From Alphaproteobacteria bacterium (lineage in GTDB: Bacteria; Pseudomonadota; Alphaproteobacteria; UBA8366): a stretch of DNA of 64,000 nt. A program made the translations under genes and the position numbers. The stretch's first letter is position 1. Every line of letters begins with the position of its first letter. The stretch spans positions 1 through 64,000 of the forward strand of contig WHUA01000016.1 of NCBI GenBank assembly GCA_009377445.1, read 5' to 3'. The notes under the pieces were generated by a model. That model made no database searches. It saw only the letters and a program-made list of their open reading frames with translations, and had not been told where the DNA came from. Shown here piece by piece: positions 1-7,825 of the stretch.

Positions 1-136
1 GACCAACCACGCGAATGCGCAAATCCTCGGAATACGGCTTCACCATCCAATGCTGACCTCCAATCCAGCCAGCATCTTGAATCACAAAGATTGCCCGTAG
101 GGAATCCCCAACGATTCAAAAAAGACGAGTCACGCT
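1..136. other. Window edge, non-coding as far as visible
   Basis: These bases lie downstream of the minus-strand ettA gene and run off the window edge. I see no convincing coding frame, hairpin followed by a T run, or repeat. It may hold the ettA terminator region or the end of a gene outside the window. Confidence 0.4.
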
Positions 137-1816
137 CTAGCGGGTCAGCGGCTTGTACTTGATGCGGTGCGGCTGATCCGCCTCGGCGCCGAGGCGCTTG
201 CGGCGGTCATCCTCGTAGTCGGCGTAGTTGCCTTCGAACCATATGACCTCGCTGTCGCCTTCGAAGGCGAGGATATGCGTGGCGATCCGGTCTAGGAACC
301 AGCGGTCATGGCTCGTCACCATCGCGCAGCCGGCAAATTCGAGCAACGCTTCCTCGAGCGCCCGCAGCGTATCGACGTCCAGATCGTTGGTCGGCTCGTC
401 GAGCATGAGAAAATTCGCGCCGGACCGCAGCAGCTTCGCCAGATGCACCCGGTTGCGCTCGCCGCCCGAAAGCTGCCCCACTTTCTTCTGCTGGTCAGGA
501 CCGCGGAAATTGAAGGCTCCAACATAGGCGCGGCTCTGCATCTTGCGCTTGCCGAGCTGGATCTCGCTTTGGCCCTGGCTGATCTCCTCCCAGACGGTCT
601 TGTCCGGGGCGAGCGAGTCGCGGGACTGGTCGACATAGCCGAGCTTTACCGTGTCGCCGACCCGGAGCGTCCCGCCGTCCGGCTTTTCCGCCCCCATGAT
701 CATGCGCATCAGCGTCGTCTTTCCGGCGCCGTTGGGGCCGATGACGCCGACGATCCCGCCCGGCGGCAGCTTGAAATTCAGGTCTTCAATCAGCAGTTGG
801 TTGCCGAACCCCTTTCGCAGGCGTTCCGCCTCGATCACCAGATCGCCCAGCCTGGGGCCGGCCGGAATGATGATTTGCGCCGTATCGGGCGCGCGGTCGT
901 CGCTTTCCGCCAGCAGCTTCTCGTATGCGGTGATACGCGACTTTGCCTTTGCCTGCCGAGCGCGCGGGCTGGAACTGATCCAATCGCGCTCGCGAGCGAT
1001 CGTGCGCAGCCGGGACGTATCCTCCCGCTGCTCCTGTTCCAGGCGCTTCTGCTTCTGTTCCAGCCAGGCGGAATAGTTGCCCTCGTACGGAATGCCGCGG
1101 CCGCGGTCGAGCTCGAGAATCCAGCCCGTGACGTTGTCGAGGAAATAGCGGTCGTGAGTGACCATCACCACCGTACCGTGATATTCCCGCAGATGCCGCT
1201 CGAGCCAGGCGACGGATGACGCATCGAGGTGATTGGTCGGCTCGTCCAGCAGCAGCAGGTCCGGCTTGCGCAGCAGCAGCCGGCACAGCGCGATCCGCCG
1301 GCGCTCGCCGCCCGAGAGCGTATCCACCGCGCGGTCGCCGGGCGGGCAGCGCAGCGCGTCCATGGCGATCTCGACAGTCCGTCCGAGGTCCCACGCATCG
1401 GCCGCGTCGATCTTCTCCTGCAGGGCCGCCTGCTCGTCGATCAGCGCCGTCATCTCGTCGGGGTCGGTGACCTCGCCGAGTTTCATGCTGACGGCCTCGA
1501 ACCGGTCGATCAGGGCCTTCTGCTCGGCGAGCCCCTCCAGGACATTTTCCTCGACCGTCTTGGCCGGATCGAGATGCGGCTCCTGCTCAAGCATGCCGAC
1601 CGTGGCTCCCTCGGCCTTCCACGCCTCGCCGCCGAACTCCGTGTCGATGCCGGCCATGATACGCAGCAAGGTCGATTTGCCCGCGCCGTTGTAGCCGAGG
1701 ACGCCGATCTTCGCGCCGGGGAGGAAGGCGAGGGTGACGTTCTCGAGCACTTTCCGGCCACCGGGATAGGCCTTCGTCATATCGCGCATGACGAAGATGT
1801 ACTGATACGAAGCCAT
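137..1816 (-). CDS. ettA: ABC-F ATPase EttA, energy-dependent translational throttle
   Basis: ABC-F proteins are soluble twin-ATPase factors. EttA binds the ribosomal E site and gates the first peptide bond according to ADP/ATP. The 559-residue product has Walker A GYNGAGKST at residues 41-49 and a second one (GPNGAGKTT) near 355. Signature motifs LSGGERRR and LSGGERNR are present, and a charged inter-domain linker carries RARQAKAKSR, the P-site tRNA arm typical of EttA. The frame opens upstream at 1855, but MASYQYIFVMRDMTK is the family's conserved N-terminus. The ATG at 1816 also has GAGAGG six bases upstream, so I chose it. No membrane segment is visible, as expected. Confidence 0.95.
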   Translation of the reverse strand: MASYQYIFVMRDMTKAYPGGRKVLENVTLAFLPGAKIGVLGYNGAGKSTLLRIMAGIDTEFGGEAWKAEGATVGMLEQEPHLDPAKTVEENVLEGLAEQKALIDRFEAVSMKLGEVTDPDEMTALIDEQAALQEKIDAADAWDLGRTVEIAMDALRCPPGDRAVDTLSGGERRRIALCRLLLRKPDLLLLDEPTNHLDASSVAWLERHLREYHGTVVMVTHDRYFLDNVTGWILELDRGRGIPYEGNYSAWLEQKQKRLEQEQREDTSRLRTIARERDWISSSPRARQAKAKSRITAYEKLLAESDDRAPDTAQIIIPAGPRLGDLVIEAERLRKGFGNQLLIEDLNFKLPPGGIVGVIGPNGAGKTTLMRMIMGAEKPDGGTLRVGDTVKLGYVDQSRDSLAPDKTVWEEISQGQSEIQLGKRKMQSRAYVGAFNFRGPDQQKKVGQLSGGERNRVHLAKLLRSGANFLMLDEPTNDLDVDTLRALEEALLEFAGCAMVTSHDRWFLDRIATHILAFEGDSEVIWFEGNYADYEDDRRKRLGAEADQPHRIKYKPLTR

Positions 1817-1929
1817 CGATATCCTCTCATCGGGAAAAACGCCGGGCGGAGCCATTGCCGGGTTCCGCGCAAGCGGGTGCTTACATAACGCGCCCGCTGC
1901 GCCCGTTCAATGAGTCTGTCGGAACGGCG

Positions 1930-2571
1930 TCATTCGGGCGGTCTGAGCAAGGCTTCGGCATCGAGATTGTCGCGAAGGTCGCGGCGTATTTCATGCCAAC
2001 GGAAGCGTACCGAGCCCTTCACGATCTCTGCGTCGAATTGCTTCAACTCGTCCGCGATCGGGGCCCATTCGACCAAAGCCGCCGGGCTTTCGCGAAAAGG
2101 CGCATCATCGTCCGCTATCGAAGTCCAGTCCGTGCTGGCCAGCCGTGCCTGGACCCGGCGCACTCCCTCGGCGAACGCCTCGCCCGCATCGGGCGGTGTC
2201 CCGAGCGCTGCCAGCGCCTGCTCGACGGTCGCCTTGATCAGTTCCGCGACCCTCTGCGCCGGCACGTTCGCCCGCCGCCGAATGAGCCCGCCCGAATAAA
2301 CCGCAAGGTCCGAGAGGCAGGCGAGCCAAATCTGCCATTTGGCGATATTCAGGGATTTGATGAATTCATCGTTCTGGAAAAGCTCGGGATAGCGGGTGCC
2401 CGAACGCGCCCGGATATAGCCATAGAGCGCCGTCTGTGCGATGTGGCTGGACCGGGTCTCGAGAAAACGCCGCAGATCCTCAGGGGTCGCGACCGGGACC
2501 GAGCGGCCGCGACGCGACGCGCCCAGGTAATCCCGCATCCAGCCCAACACGTCTGCCGCCTTGAATTTCAT
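1930..2571 (-). CDS. Uncharacterised protein upstream of ettA
   Basis: The 213-residue product starts MKFKAADVLGWMRDYLG. It is soluble, rich in Arg, Glu and Ala, and probably mostly helical, with a long helix around residues 95-150. I see no signal peptide, membrane segment or catalytic motif. The open frame extends to 2826, but residues before this ATG look unlike protein and would overlap the divergent symporter gene at 2761, so I place the start at 2571. It reads the same way as ettA with a 113-base gap. I do not recognise the family. Confidence 0.7.
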   Translation of the reverse strand: MKFKAADVLGWMRDYLGASRRGRSVPVATPEDLRRFLETRSSHIAQTALYGYIRARSGTRYPELFQNDEFIKSLNIAKWQIWLACLSDLAVYSGGLIRRRANVPAQRVAELIKATVEQALAALGTPPDAGEAFAEGVRRVQARLASTDWTSIADDDAPFRESPAALVEWAPIADELKQFDAEIVKGSVRFRWHEIRRDLRDNLDAEALLRPPE

Positions 2572-2760
2572 GCCGCTTTTCGCCGAATCCGATCGTTTCC
2601 CCACGTTAACTAATGATTGACTAAAGGTGATGGTTTTTTTCTCGATATGGTTTAACCTTTCCCGTGCCCTATTGCCCATTTTGCGCGAGATCCGCGCTCT
2701 TGTGCGGTAAAGCGTAAAACAGGCCTCAAGGGCCGAAAATCGCTTGGGGAGGAAACAACA
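2572..2760. promoter_or_regulatory. Divergent promoter region between an unknown gene and the symporter operon
   Basis: This 189-base spacer is clearly richer in A and T than its neighbours, with a T tract at 2634-2641. A TTGACT lies at 2617-2622 on the plus strand, but no good -10 box sits 16-18 bases away. AGGAAACAACA precedes the 2761 ATG as a plausible ribosome binding site. It probably drives both directions; exact promoters are not assigned. Confidence 0.4.
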
Positions 2761-3021
2761 ATGTCCATATCTACTGCTGACAGAGACAATTATTGGCGAC
2801 GGACCCGATCGCTGATGATCTTTCATCTGGTGATCTGGTTCATCTTCTCATTCGTCGTACACTGGTTCGCTTCCGCCCTGAACCAGGTTTCGGTGTTCGA
2901 TTTCCCGCTCGGTTTCTACATGGCGGCACAGGGATCGCTGATCGTATTCGTCGTTCAGCTTTTCGCCTTCGTGTGGCAGCAAGATCGCATCGACCGCGAA
3001 TGCGGCATGGCCGAGGATTGA
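2761..3021 (+). CDS. DUF4212 small subunit of sodium/solute symporter
   Basis: This 86-residue membrane protein has two hydrophobic segments, at about residues 20-40 and 50-72, joined by a short polar loop. The layout and the residues around FSFVVHWFA and LGFYMAAQGS fit the DUF4212 (putative solute:sodium symporter small subunit) family. Such proteins are almost always encoded directly before a VC_2705-type symporter, as here: the next gene starts 14 bases on. The substrate is not determined; acetate or other short organic acids have been proposed for relatives, which is inference for this case. Confidence 0.85.
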   Translation: MSISTADRDNYWRRTRSLMIFHLVIWFIFSFVVHWFASALNQVSVFDFPLGFYMAAQGSLIVFVVQLFAFVWQQDRIDRECGMAED

Positions 3022-3034
3022 GGGGAGAAACACC

Positions 3035-4864
3035 ATGAGTATGTTCGAAATGAAAGGTTCTTTCATCGAGAACCTTCCGAAAATCTATGGGCTCTATACG
3101 GGCGGGTTCATTCTCTTCATTTTATTGATGTCCGTGCTCGAGTATTTCGGGCTGAAGGCCGACACGATCGGCATCTTGTTCGTCGGCTTCACGATCGCCA
3201 TCTATGCGGTGATCGGCTGGCTGTCGCGCACCATGCAGGTCGACGCCTATTACGTGGCCGGACGGCAAGTTCCGGCCGTCTTCAACGGCATGGCGACCGC
3301 GGCCGACTGGATGTCGGGCGCCTCCTTCGTCGCGATGGCCGGCGGCATCTACGCCGGCGGGCACGCCTATCTGGCGTTCGTGGTCGGCTGGACCGGCGGC
3401 TACGTGCTCGTCGCAGTGCTGATGGCGCCCTATCTACGCAAGTTCGGGTGCTATACCGTGCCGGATTTCATCGGCACGCGTTACGGCGGTAACCTCGCCC
3501 GATTGCTCGCGGTTATCGTTCTGGTCGTGGCGTCCTTCACCTATGTGACGGCGCAGATCAACGCGACCGGCACGATCGCAGCGCGCACCTTGCATGTCCC
3601 ATTTGCGGTCGGCGTGTGGTTCGGCCTCACCGGCATCCTGCTCTGTTCGATGTTGGGCGGCATGCGCGCGGTCACATGGACTCAGGTGGCCCAGTACATC
3701 GTGCTGATCATCGCTTACCTCGTGCCCGTTATCTGGATGTCCAACAAGCAAGGCTTCGGCGTCATCCCGCAGCTCGTGTATGGCGACGCCGTCGCGCGAA
3801 TTGCCGAGCTCGAAGTGATGCACAGGGTCGGTGAGCTCTTACCTGCGGAAAAAGTACCATATATGAGCGCGCTTACGATCAAACACGCCGTTGCGAGCGA
3901 AACCGCGCTCAAGGCCTGGCAGTTCGTGACGCTGGTCGCCTGCATGATGCTCGGCACCGCGTCGCTGCCGCACGTCCTGATGCGTTATTTCACCACGCCG
4001 ACGGTGCGGGATGCACGCGCATCGGTTGCGTGGTCGCTGTTTTTCATCTTTCTGCTGTATTTCACGGCGCCGGCGCTCGCGACGTTTACCAAGTTGCAGG
4101 TGCTCGACCCCAACCTGACAACCAGCATCATCGGCAAGTCGGTGGCGCAGGTACAGGCCATCGAATGGGTCAGGCAGTGGCACAGCGTCGACTTCGTGAG
4201 AATCATCGACTTCAACAAGGACGGTATCCTGCAGGTCAACGAGTTCTTCATGCGGCCCGATATCGTCGTGCTGGCAACGCCGGAAATTGCCGGCCTGCCC
4301 TATGTCATCTCCGGCCTCGTCGCGGCCGGCGGCATGGCGGCTGCGATGTCGACGGCCGACGGCCTGCTCCTGGCGATCGCCAACGCGCTGTCCCATGACC
4401 TGTACTACAAGATGATCGATCCGAAGGCGGAAACGTCTCGACGCCTCATCGTTGCCCGTGTCCTTCTGCTGGCGATCGGCATTGCGGGAGCCGCCGCGGC
4501 CAGCTTCAGGCTCACCGGCATTCTCGGCGCGGTGGCCTGGGCCTTCTGTTTTGCAAGCTCGGGGCTTTTCTTCCCGCTTGTCCTCGGCATCTGGTGGAAA
4601 CGAGCCAACCGGGCCGGCGCGATAGCCGGCATGGCCGTAGGTTTCAGCGCCGGGTCATGGTACCTCTATATGGTCCATTTCGCCGGCATGACGCCTTGGC
4701 TGGGAATCGATCACCTGCGGTTCGGCATCATCGGCATGACTGCAAGCCTGATCGCCATGGTGGTGGTGACACTCCTCACCCCGCCGCCGGATGCAGAAAC
4801 GCAGGCGATGGTCGACGAGATTCGTATCCCGAAAGGCAGGACATATCTGGAACAGAGTCATTGA
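3035..4864 (+). CDS. Sodium:solute symporter, VC_2705-type large subunit
   Basis: The 609-residue inner-membrane transporter of the SSS family couples sodium to solute uptake. About thirteen hydrophobic segments span it. The family signature region reads YYVAGRQVPAVFNGMATAADWMSGASF (quoted here in two parts: YYVAGRQVPAV, then FNGMATAADWMSGASF). A polar stretch between membrane segments carries DFNKDGILQVNE at residues 392-403, a canonical EF-hand calcium loop (D, N, D, G and E at loop positions 1, 3, 5, 6 and 12). An intrinsic terminator follows at 4881-4917. The length matches this subfamily, longer than PutP or ActP. Confidence 0.9.
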   Translation: MSMFEMKGSFIENLPKIYGLYTGGFILFILLMSVLEYFGLKADTIGILFVGFTIAIYAVIGWLSRTMQVDAYYVAGRQVPAVFNGMATAADWMSGASFVAMAGGIYAGGHAYLAFVVGWTGGYVLVAVLMAPYLRKFGCYTVPDFIGTRYGGNLARLLAVIVLVVASFTYVTAQINATGTIAARTLHVPFAVGVWFGLTGILLCSMLGGMRAVTWTQVAQYIVLIIAYLVPVIWMSNKQGFGVIPQLVYGDAVARIAELEVMHRVGELLPAEKVPYMSALTIKHAVASETALKAWQFVTLVACMMLGTASLPHVLMRYFTTPTVRDARASVAWSLFFIFLLYFTAPALATFTKLQVLDPNLTTSIIGKSVAQVQAIEWVRQWHSVDFVRIIDFNKDGILQVNEFFMRPDIVVLATPEIAGLPYVISGLVAAGGMAAAMSTADGLLLAIANALSHDLYYKMIDPKAETSRRLIVARVLLLAIGIAGAAAASFRLTGILGAVAWAFCFASSGLFFPLVLGIWWKRANRAGAIAGMAVGFSAGSWYLYMVHFAGMTPWLGIDHLRFGIIGMTASLIAMVVVTLLTPPPDAETQAMVDEIRIPKGRTYLEQSH

Positions 4865-4880
4865 CCAAGCCTACTCGACG

Positions 4881-4917
4881 GAACCGGGGCGAAGGCTACT
4901 TCGCCCCGGTTCTTTTT
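4881..4917 (+). terminator. Intrinsic terminator after the symporter gene
   Basis: A perfect 14-bp stem (GAACCGGGGCGAAG pairing with CTTCGCCCCGGTTC) with a four-base loop is followed by a T run. It lies 17 bases after the symporter stop codon and should end most transcripts of the two transporter subunits, leaving later genes with weaker read-through or their own promoter. Confidence 0.9.
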
Positions 4918-4960
4918 GCTGAACTTTCGCACGCTGACTAACAGCCCGCCGGCGGAAACG

Positions 4961-5317
4961 ATGTACGAAGCATTCCCTCTCTGGATCATCATTATCGACT
5001 ATGTGCTCGGCACGATCATGTGGACGCTGATCGGCAGGTTCGGCATGAGCCTATTCCTGCGGGAGGACAGCACGTTCTTCTTCATGCGCTTTTTCGTGCG
5101 CGTGACGGACCCTCTGATCAAGCTGTTCGCGCCGATAACGCCCAGTTTCCTCATCTCGCCGCTCATACCGCTCTACGTCGCCTGGTTCTTTTTCATGTTT
5201 CGCTTCTATGTCATGCCCTGGCTCCTCGGATACACCGTGATGGGCATGCTCTCCTTTCCGCTGGAAAGCGAGATCGGGCAAGGCGTCGCCCACTTTATCG
5301 GCCTGTTCGTAAAATGA
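4961..5317 (+). CDS. Small membrane protein, YggT-like layout
   Basis: The 118-residue protein starts MYEAFPLWIIIIDYVLG and has hydrophobic segments near 5-30, 62-92 and 95-115. A middle stretch, FFVRVTDPLIKLFAPITP, resembles the conserved hairpin of YggT-family membrane proteins, but I am not certain of membership. The frame opens at 4916 inside or just past the terminator, so the ATG at 4961 is the better start. It lies between the symporter and the exonuclease-CBS fusion, which begins 14 bases downstream, suggesting a joint transcript with the latter. Confidence 0.75.
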   Translation: MYEAFPLWIIIIDYVLGTIMWTLIGRFGMSLFLREDSTFFFMRFFVRVTDPLIKLFAPITPSFLISPLIPLYVAWFFFMFRFYVMPWLLGYTVMGMLSFPLESEIGQGVAHFIGLFVK

Positions 5318-5331
5318 GGGCATAGGCGCTA

Positions 5332-7437
5332 ATGTCCGGTGGCGTTGTCACACTGACGCATACGCCGCTCGCAGCCCTTCCCACGGCCGCGCTCGATCTG
5401 GAAACGACGGGCCTTCTCGTTAAACGCGATCGGGTTGTGCAAGTCGCCGTCGTCGCGATGCTCGGGACTCGGATACTCGACGCGCCCCGCATCGACCGGC
5501 TGGTCGATCCCGGCATGCCGATCCCCGAAGCCTCGACACGCATCCATGGGCTTGCAGATTCGGATGTGGCCGGCGCGGCGCGCTTCGCCGATATCGCGGA
5601 CTCGTTGCGCGAGGCGCTCGCCGGCCGCGTCGTGGTCGGCCATAATATCGCCTTCGACCTCGCGATCCTGCGCCACGAAGCGAAGCGCGCCGGAATCGCA
5701 TGGCACGAGCCGCAGTGGCTGGACGTCGCGATGCTGGCCGGCGCACTCGCGCCAGCACTCCCCGATCTCGGCCTGGAGACGATCGCGAAACACCTTGGCG
5801 TCACGGTCACCGGCCGACATAGCGCGCTCGGCGACGCCATGGCCGCCGCCGAGATATTTGCATGTCTGATCCACTTACTGCGCGAGAAGGATGTCCGGAC
5901 TCTGGGCGAGGCGCAGGCCTTCGCCGCGCGGCGAGACGACCTGCTCCGCCGCCAGGTCGAGCAAGGCTGGCATGCACAGACAAGCCCGATCCAAGGCCAG
6001 GAACAACCGTCGTTTCGAGTAGATAGCTATGCGTTCCAGCGCCGCTTGGGAGAGCTCATGAGCGCGCCGCCGATCTTCACCACGCGCCGCGCGACCCTGC
6101 GCGAAGCCGCGGCAACGATGGTCGAGCGGCGCATCGGCGCACTCCTCATCGGCGACGGCCGCATGCCGCCCGAGGGCATCGTTACCGAGCGCGACCTGTT
6201 GCGGGTGACGGCGCAAGGAGCAGCCGATCTCGATCGAATGACCGTCGCCGAAATCATGAGCGTCCCCGTCGAATGCATGGGTCGCGGCGAGCTCCTGTAT
6301 CGCGCGCTGGCCCGGATGGACCGCCTCGGCGTGCGTCATCTCTGCGTGGCCGACGACCAGGGCATTGCCGTCGGCATGGTCTCGCAACGCGACCTGCTGC
6401 AGCACCGGGCCCGCGCGGCGACCGTTATCGACGACGCCCTGGCAGAAGCGAACAGCGTCCAGTCGCTCGCGGCCGCCTACGGCCGGGTCCCCCGCGCGGC
6501 GGCGCAGTTGTCGGCCGAGGGGCTCGACGGAGTCGAGATCGGTCGCGTGGTATCGGCGGAACTGCGCGCCTTGTCCGCCCGGTCCGTGTCCTTCGCCTTG
6601 GAGCGAATGGCCGACGAGGGACTCGGCGGCGCACCGGCGCCCTGGTGCTTCGTCCTGCTCGGCTCGGCCGGCCGCGGCGAGAGCTTGCTCGGCGCCGACC
6701 AGGACAATGCCCTCATCCACGCCGGCGCCGGGAGCGATGACCCCTGGTTCGCCGCGCTCGGCGCCCGTGTTAGCGACTACCTGGACGAGGCCGGCGTGCC
6801 CCGCTGCAAGGGCGGCGTGATGGCCGCCAACGCGCCTTGGCGCGGCACATCCGCCGCCTGGCGCCAGCGGGTCGGCGACTGGCTGCGGCGCGCCCGTCCG
6901 GAGGACCTGATCAATGTAGACATCTTCTTCGACCTCGTCCCGGTCGCGGGCGACCCGGCATTGGGCCGGACGCTTCACCAGGATGCCGTTCGGGACGCAT
7001 CGCTGCATCCGACGTTCCTCGCCCTTCTTGCAGCCTCGGTTCAATCCTACACGCCGCGATTCGGCCTGTTCGGCAGACTGGCCGTGGACCAAGGCCGGGC
7101 CGATCTCAAGCGCGACGGCCTGCTGCCGATGGTCGCCTTCGCGCGTGCGCTCGCGCTGCGCGTCGGCTCGACCGCGAGACCGACACCCGAGCGGATCATG
7201 GATGTCCTGGGTGCGGGCAGGCTCGGCGAGCAAGATGCCGCAATGCTGATCGAAACCCACGGTGTCCTGATGAGCCATATCCTGCGCCAGCAACTCGCCG
7301 ATCTCGCCGAAGGGATCGCGCCTTCGAACCGGGTCGCCCTCAAGACCCTGTCGCGCGATGAGCGGGACGATCTCCATCGCCGGCTGCATTCCCTGGACAT
7401 CGTCGTCCGAGACATCCGCACCATGATGACGCATTAA
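5332..7437 (+). CDS. Exonuclease-CBS-DUF294 nucleotidyltransferase fusion
   Basis: The 701-residue protein joins four parts. Residues 15-180 are a DnaQ-like 3'-5' exonuclease (DLE at 22-24 as the first acidic pair, HNIAFD as the second motif). About 240-365 is a CBS pair with two repeats (ITERD-type motifs VTERDLL and VSQRDLL). About 400-510 is a GlnD-like DUF294 nucleotidyltransferase with GSAGRGE at 444-450 and DQD at 456-458. The rest is a DUF294 C-terminal helical domain. In other bacteria the exonuclease and the CBS-DUF294 protein are separate genes next to VC_2705-type symporters. Here they are one chain, which supports a shared role in controlling the transporter or acyl metabolism. 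That role is inference. Confidence 0.88.
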   Translation: MSGGVVTLTHTPLAALPTAALDLETTGLLVKRDRVVQVAVVAMLGTRILDAPRIDRLVDPGMPIPEASTRIHGLADSDVAGAARFADIADSLREALAGRVVVGHNIAFDLAILRHEAKRAGIAWHEPQWLDVAMLAGALAPALPDLGLETIAKHLGVTVTGRHSALGDAMAAAEIFACLIHLLREKDVRTLGEAQAFAARRDDLLRRQVEQGWHAQTSPIQGQEQPSFRVDSYAFQRRLGELMSAPPIFTTRRATLREAAATMVERRIGALLIGDGRMPPEGIVTERDLLRVTAQGAADLDRMTVAEIMSVPVECMGRGELLYRALARMDRLGVRHLCVADDQGIAVGMVSQRDLLQHRARAATVIDDALAEANSVQSLAAAYGRVPRAAAQLSAEGLDGVEIGRVVSAELRALSARSVSFALERMADEGLGGAPAPWCFVLLGSAGRGESLLGADQDNALIHAGAGSDDPWFAALGARVSDYLDEAGVPRCKGGVMAANAPWRGTSAAWRQRVGDWLRRARPEDLINVDIFFDLVPVAGDPALGRTLHQDAVRDASLHPTFLALLAASVQSYTPRFGLFGRLAVDQGRADLKRDGLLPMVAFARALALRVGSTARPTPERIMDVLGAGRLGEQDAAMLIETHGVLMSHILRQQLADLAEGIAPSNRVALKTLSRDERDDLHRRLHSLDIVVRDIRTMMTH

Positions 7438-7561
7438 CCGGTGGTCTTTCTCGGTGGATGACGCCAGCACCGTATTTGCGCTAAAAACCTCTCGATTCGG
7501 AACCGCCGCGCCGGCCCGCTCGTCCGCACGCATCCCCTTCGCGCGATATATGGAAGAACCG

Positions 7562-7813
7562 ATGCCGAAGATAACCGGCTCCACCATCGTAAAGCTCGTC
7601 ATCGCCTGTTTCCTCGTCGGCCTCGTCCTCGTGTGGCTCAATCTCCAGCCCAAGGACGTGCTGATTCAGGGTTGGTACTGGGTGAAATCCCTGGCGGAGT
7701 GGTTAATGGAGAATCTCGGGTCGGCGATGAGCTACATACTGCTCGGCGCCGTCGTCGTCCTGCCGATCTGGCTGATTTTCTATCTGCTGCGCGCCGTCCG
7801 CGGCCGGAAATAA
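7562..7813 (+). CDS. Small two-helix membrane protein (DUF6460-like)
   Basis: The 83-residue product starts MPKITGSTIVKLVIACFLVG. It has two hydrophobic helices, at about 10-28 and 55-77, separated by a short amphipathic stretch (LIQGWYWVKSLAEW). This resembles the DUF6460 family common in Alphaproteobacteria; the assignment is from memory of the pattern. The frame opens at 7454, but that part is Ala/Arg/Ser-rich non-membrane sequence and probably untranslated. It ends 12 bases from the convergent PBP gene. Confidence 0.65.
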   Translation: MPKITGSTIVKLVIACFLVGLVLVWLNLQPKDVLIQGWYWVKSLAEWLMENLGSAMSYILLGAVVVLPIWLIFYLLRAVRGRK

Positions 7814-7825
7814 CGACGTTCGCTC

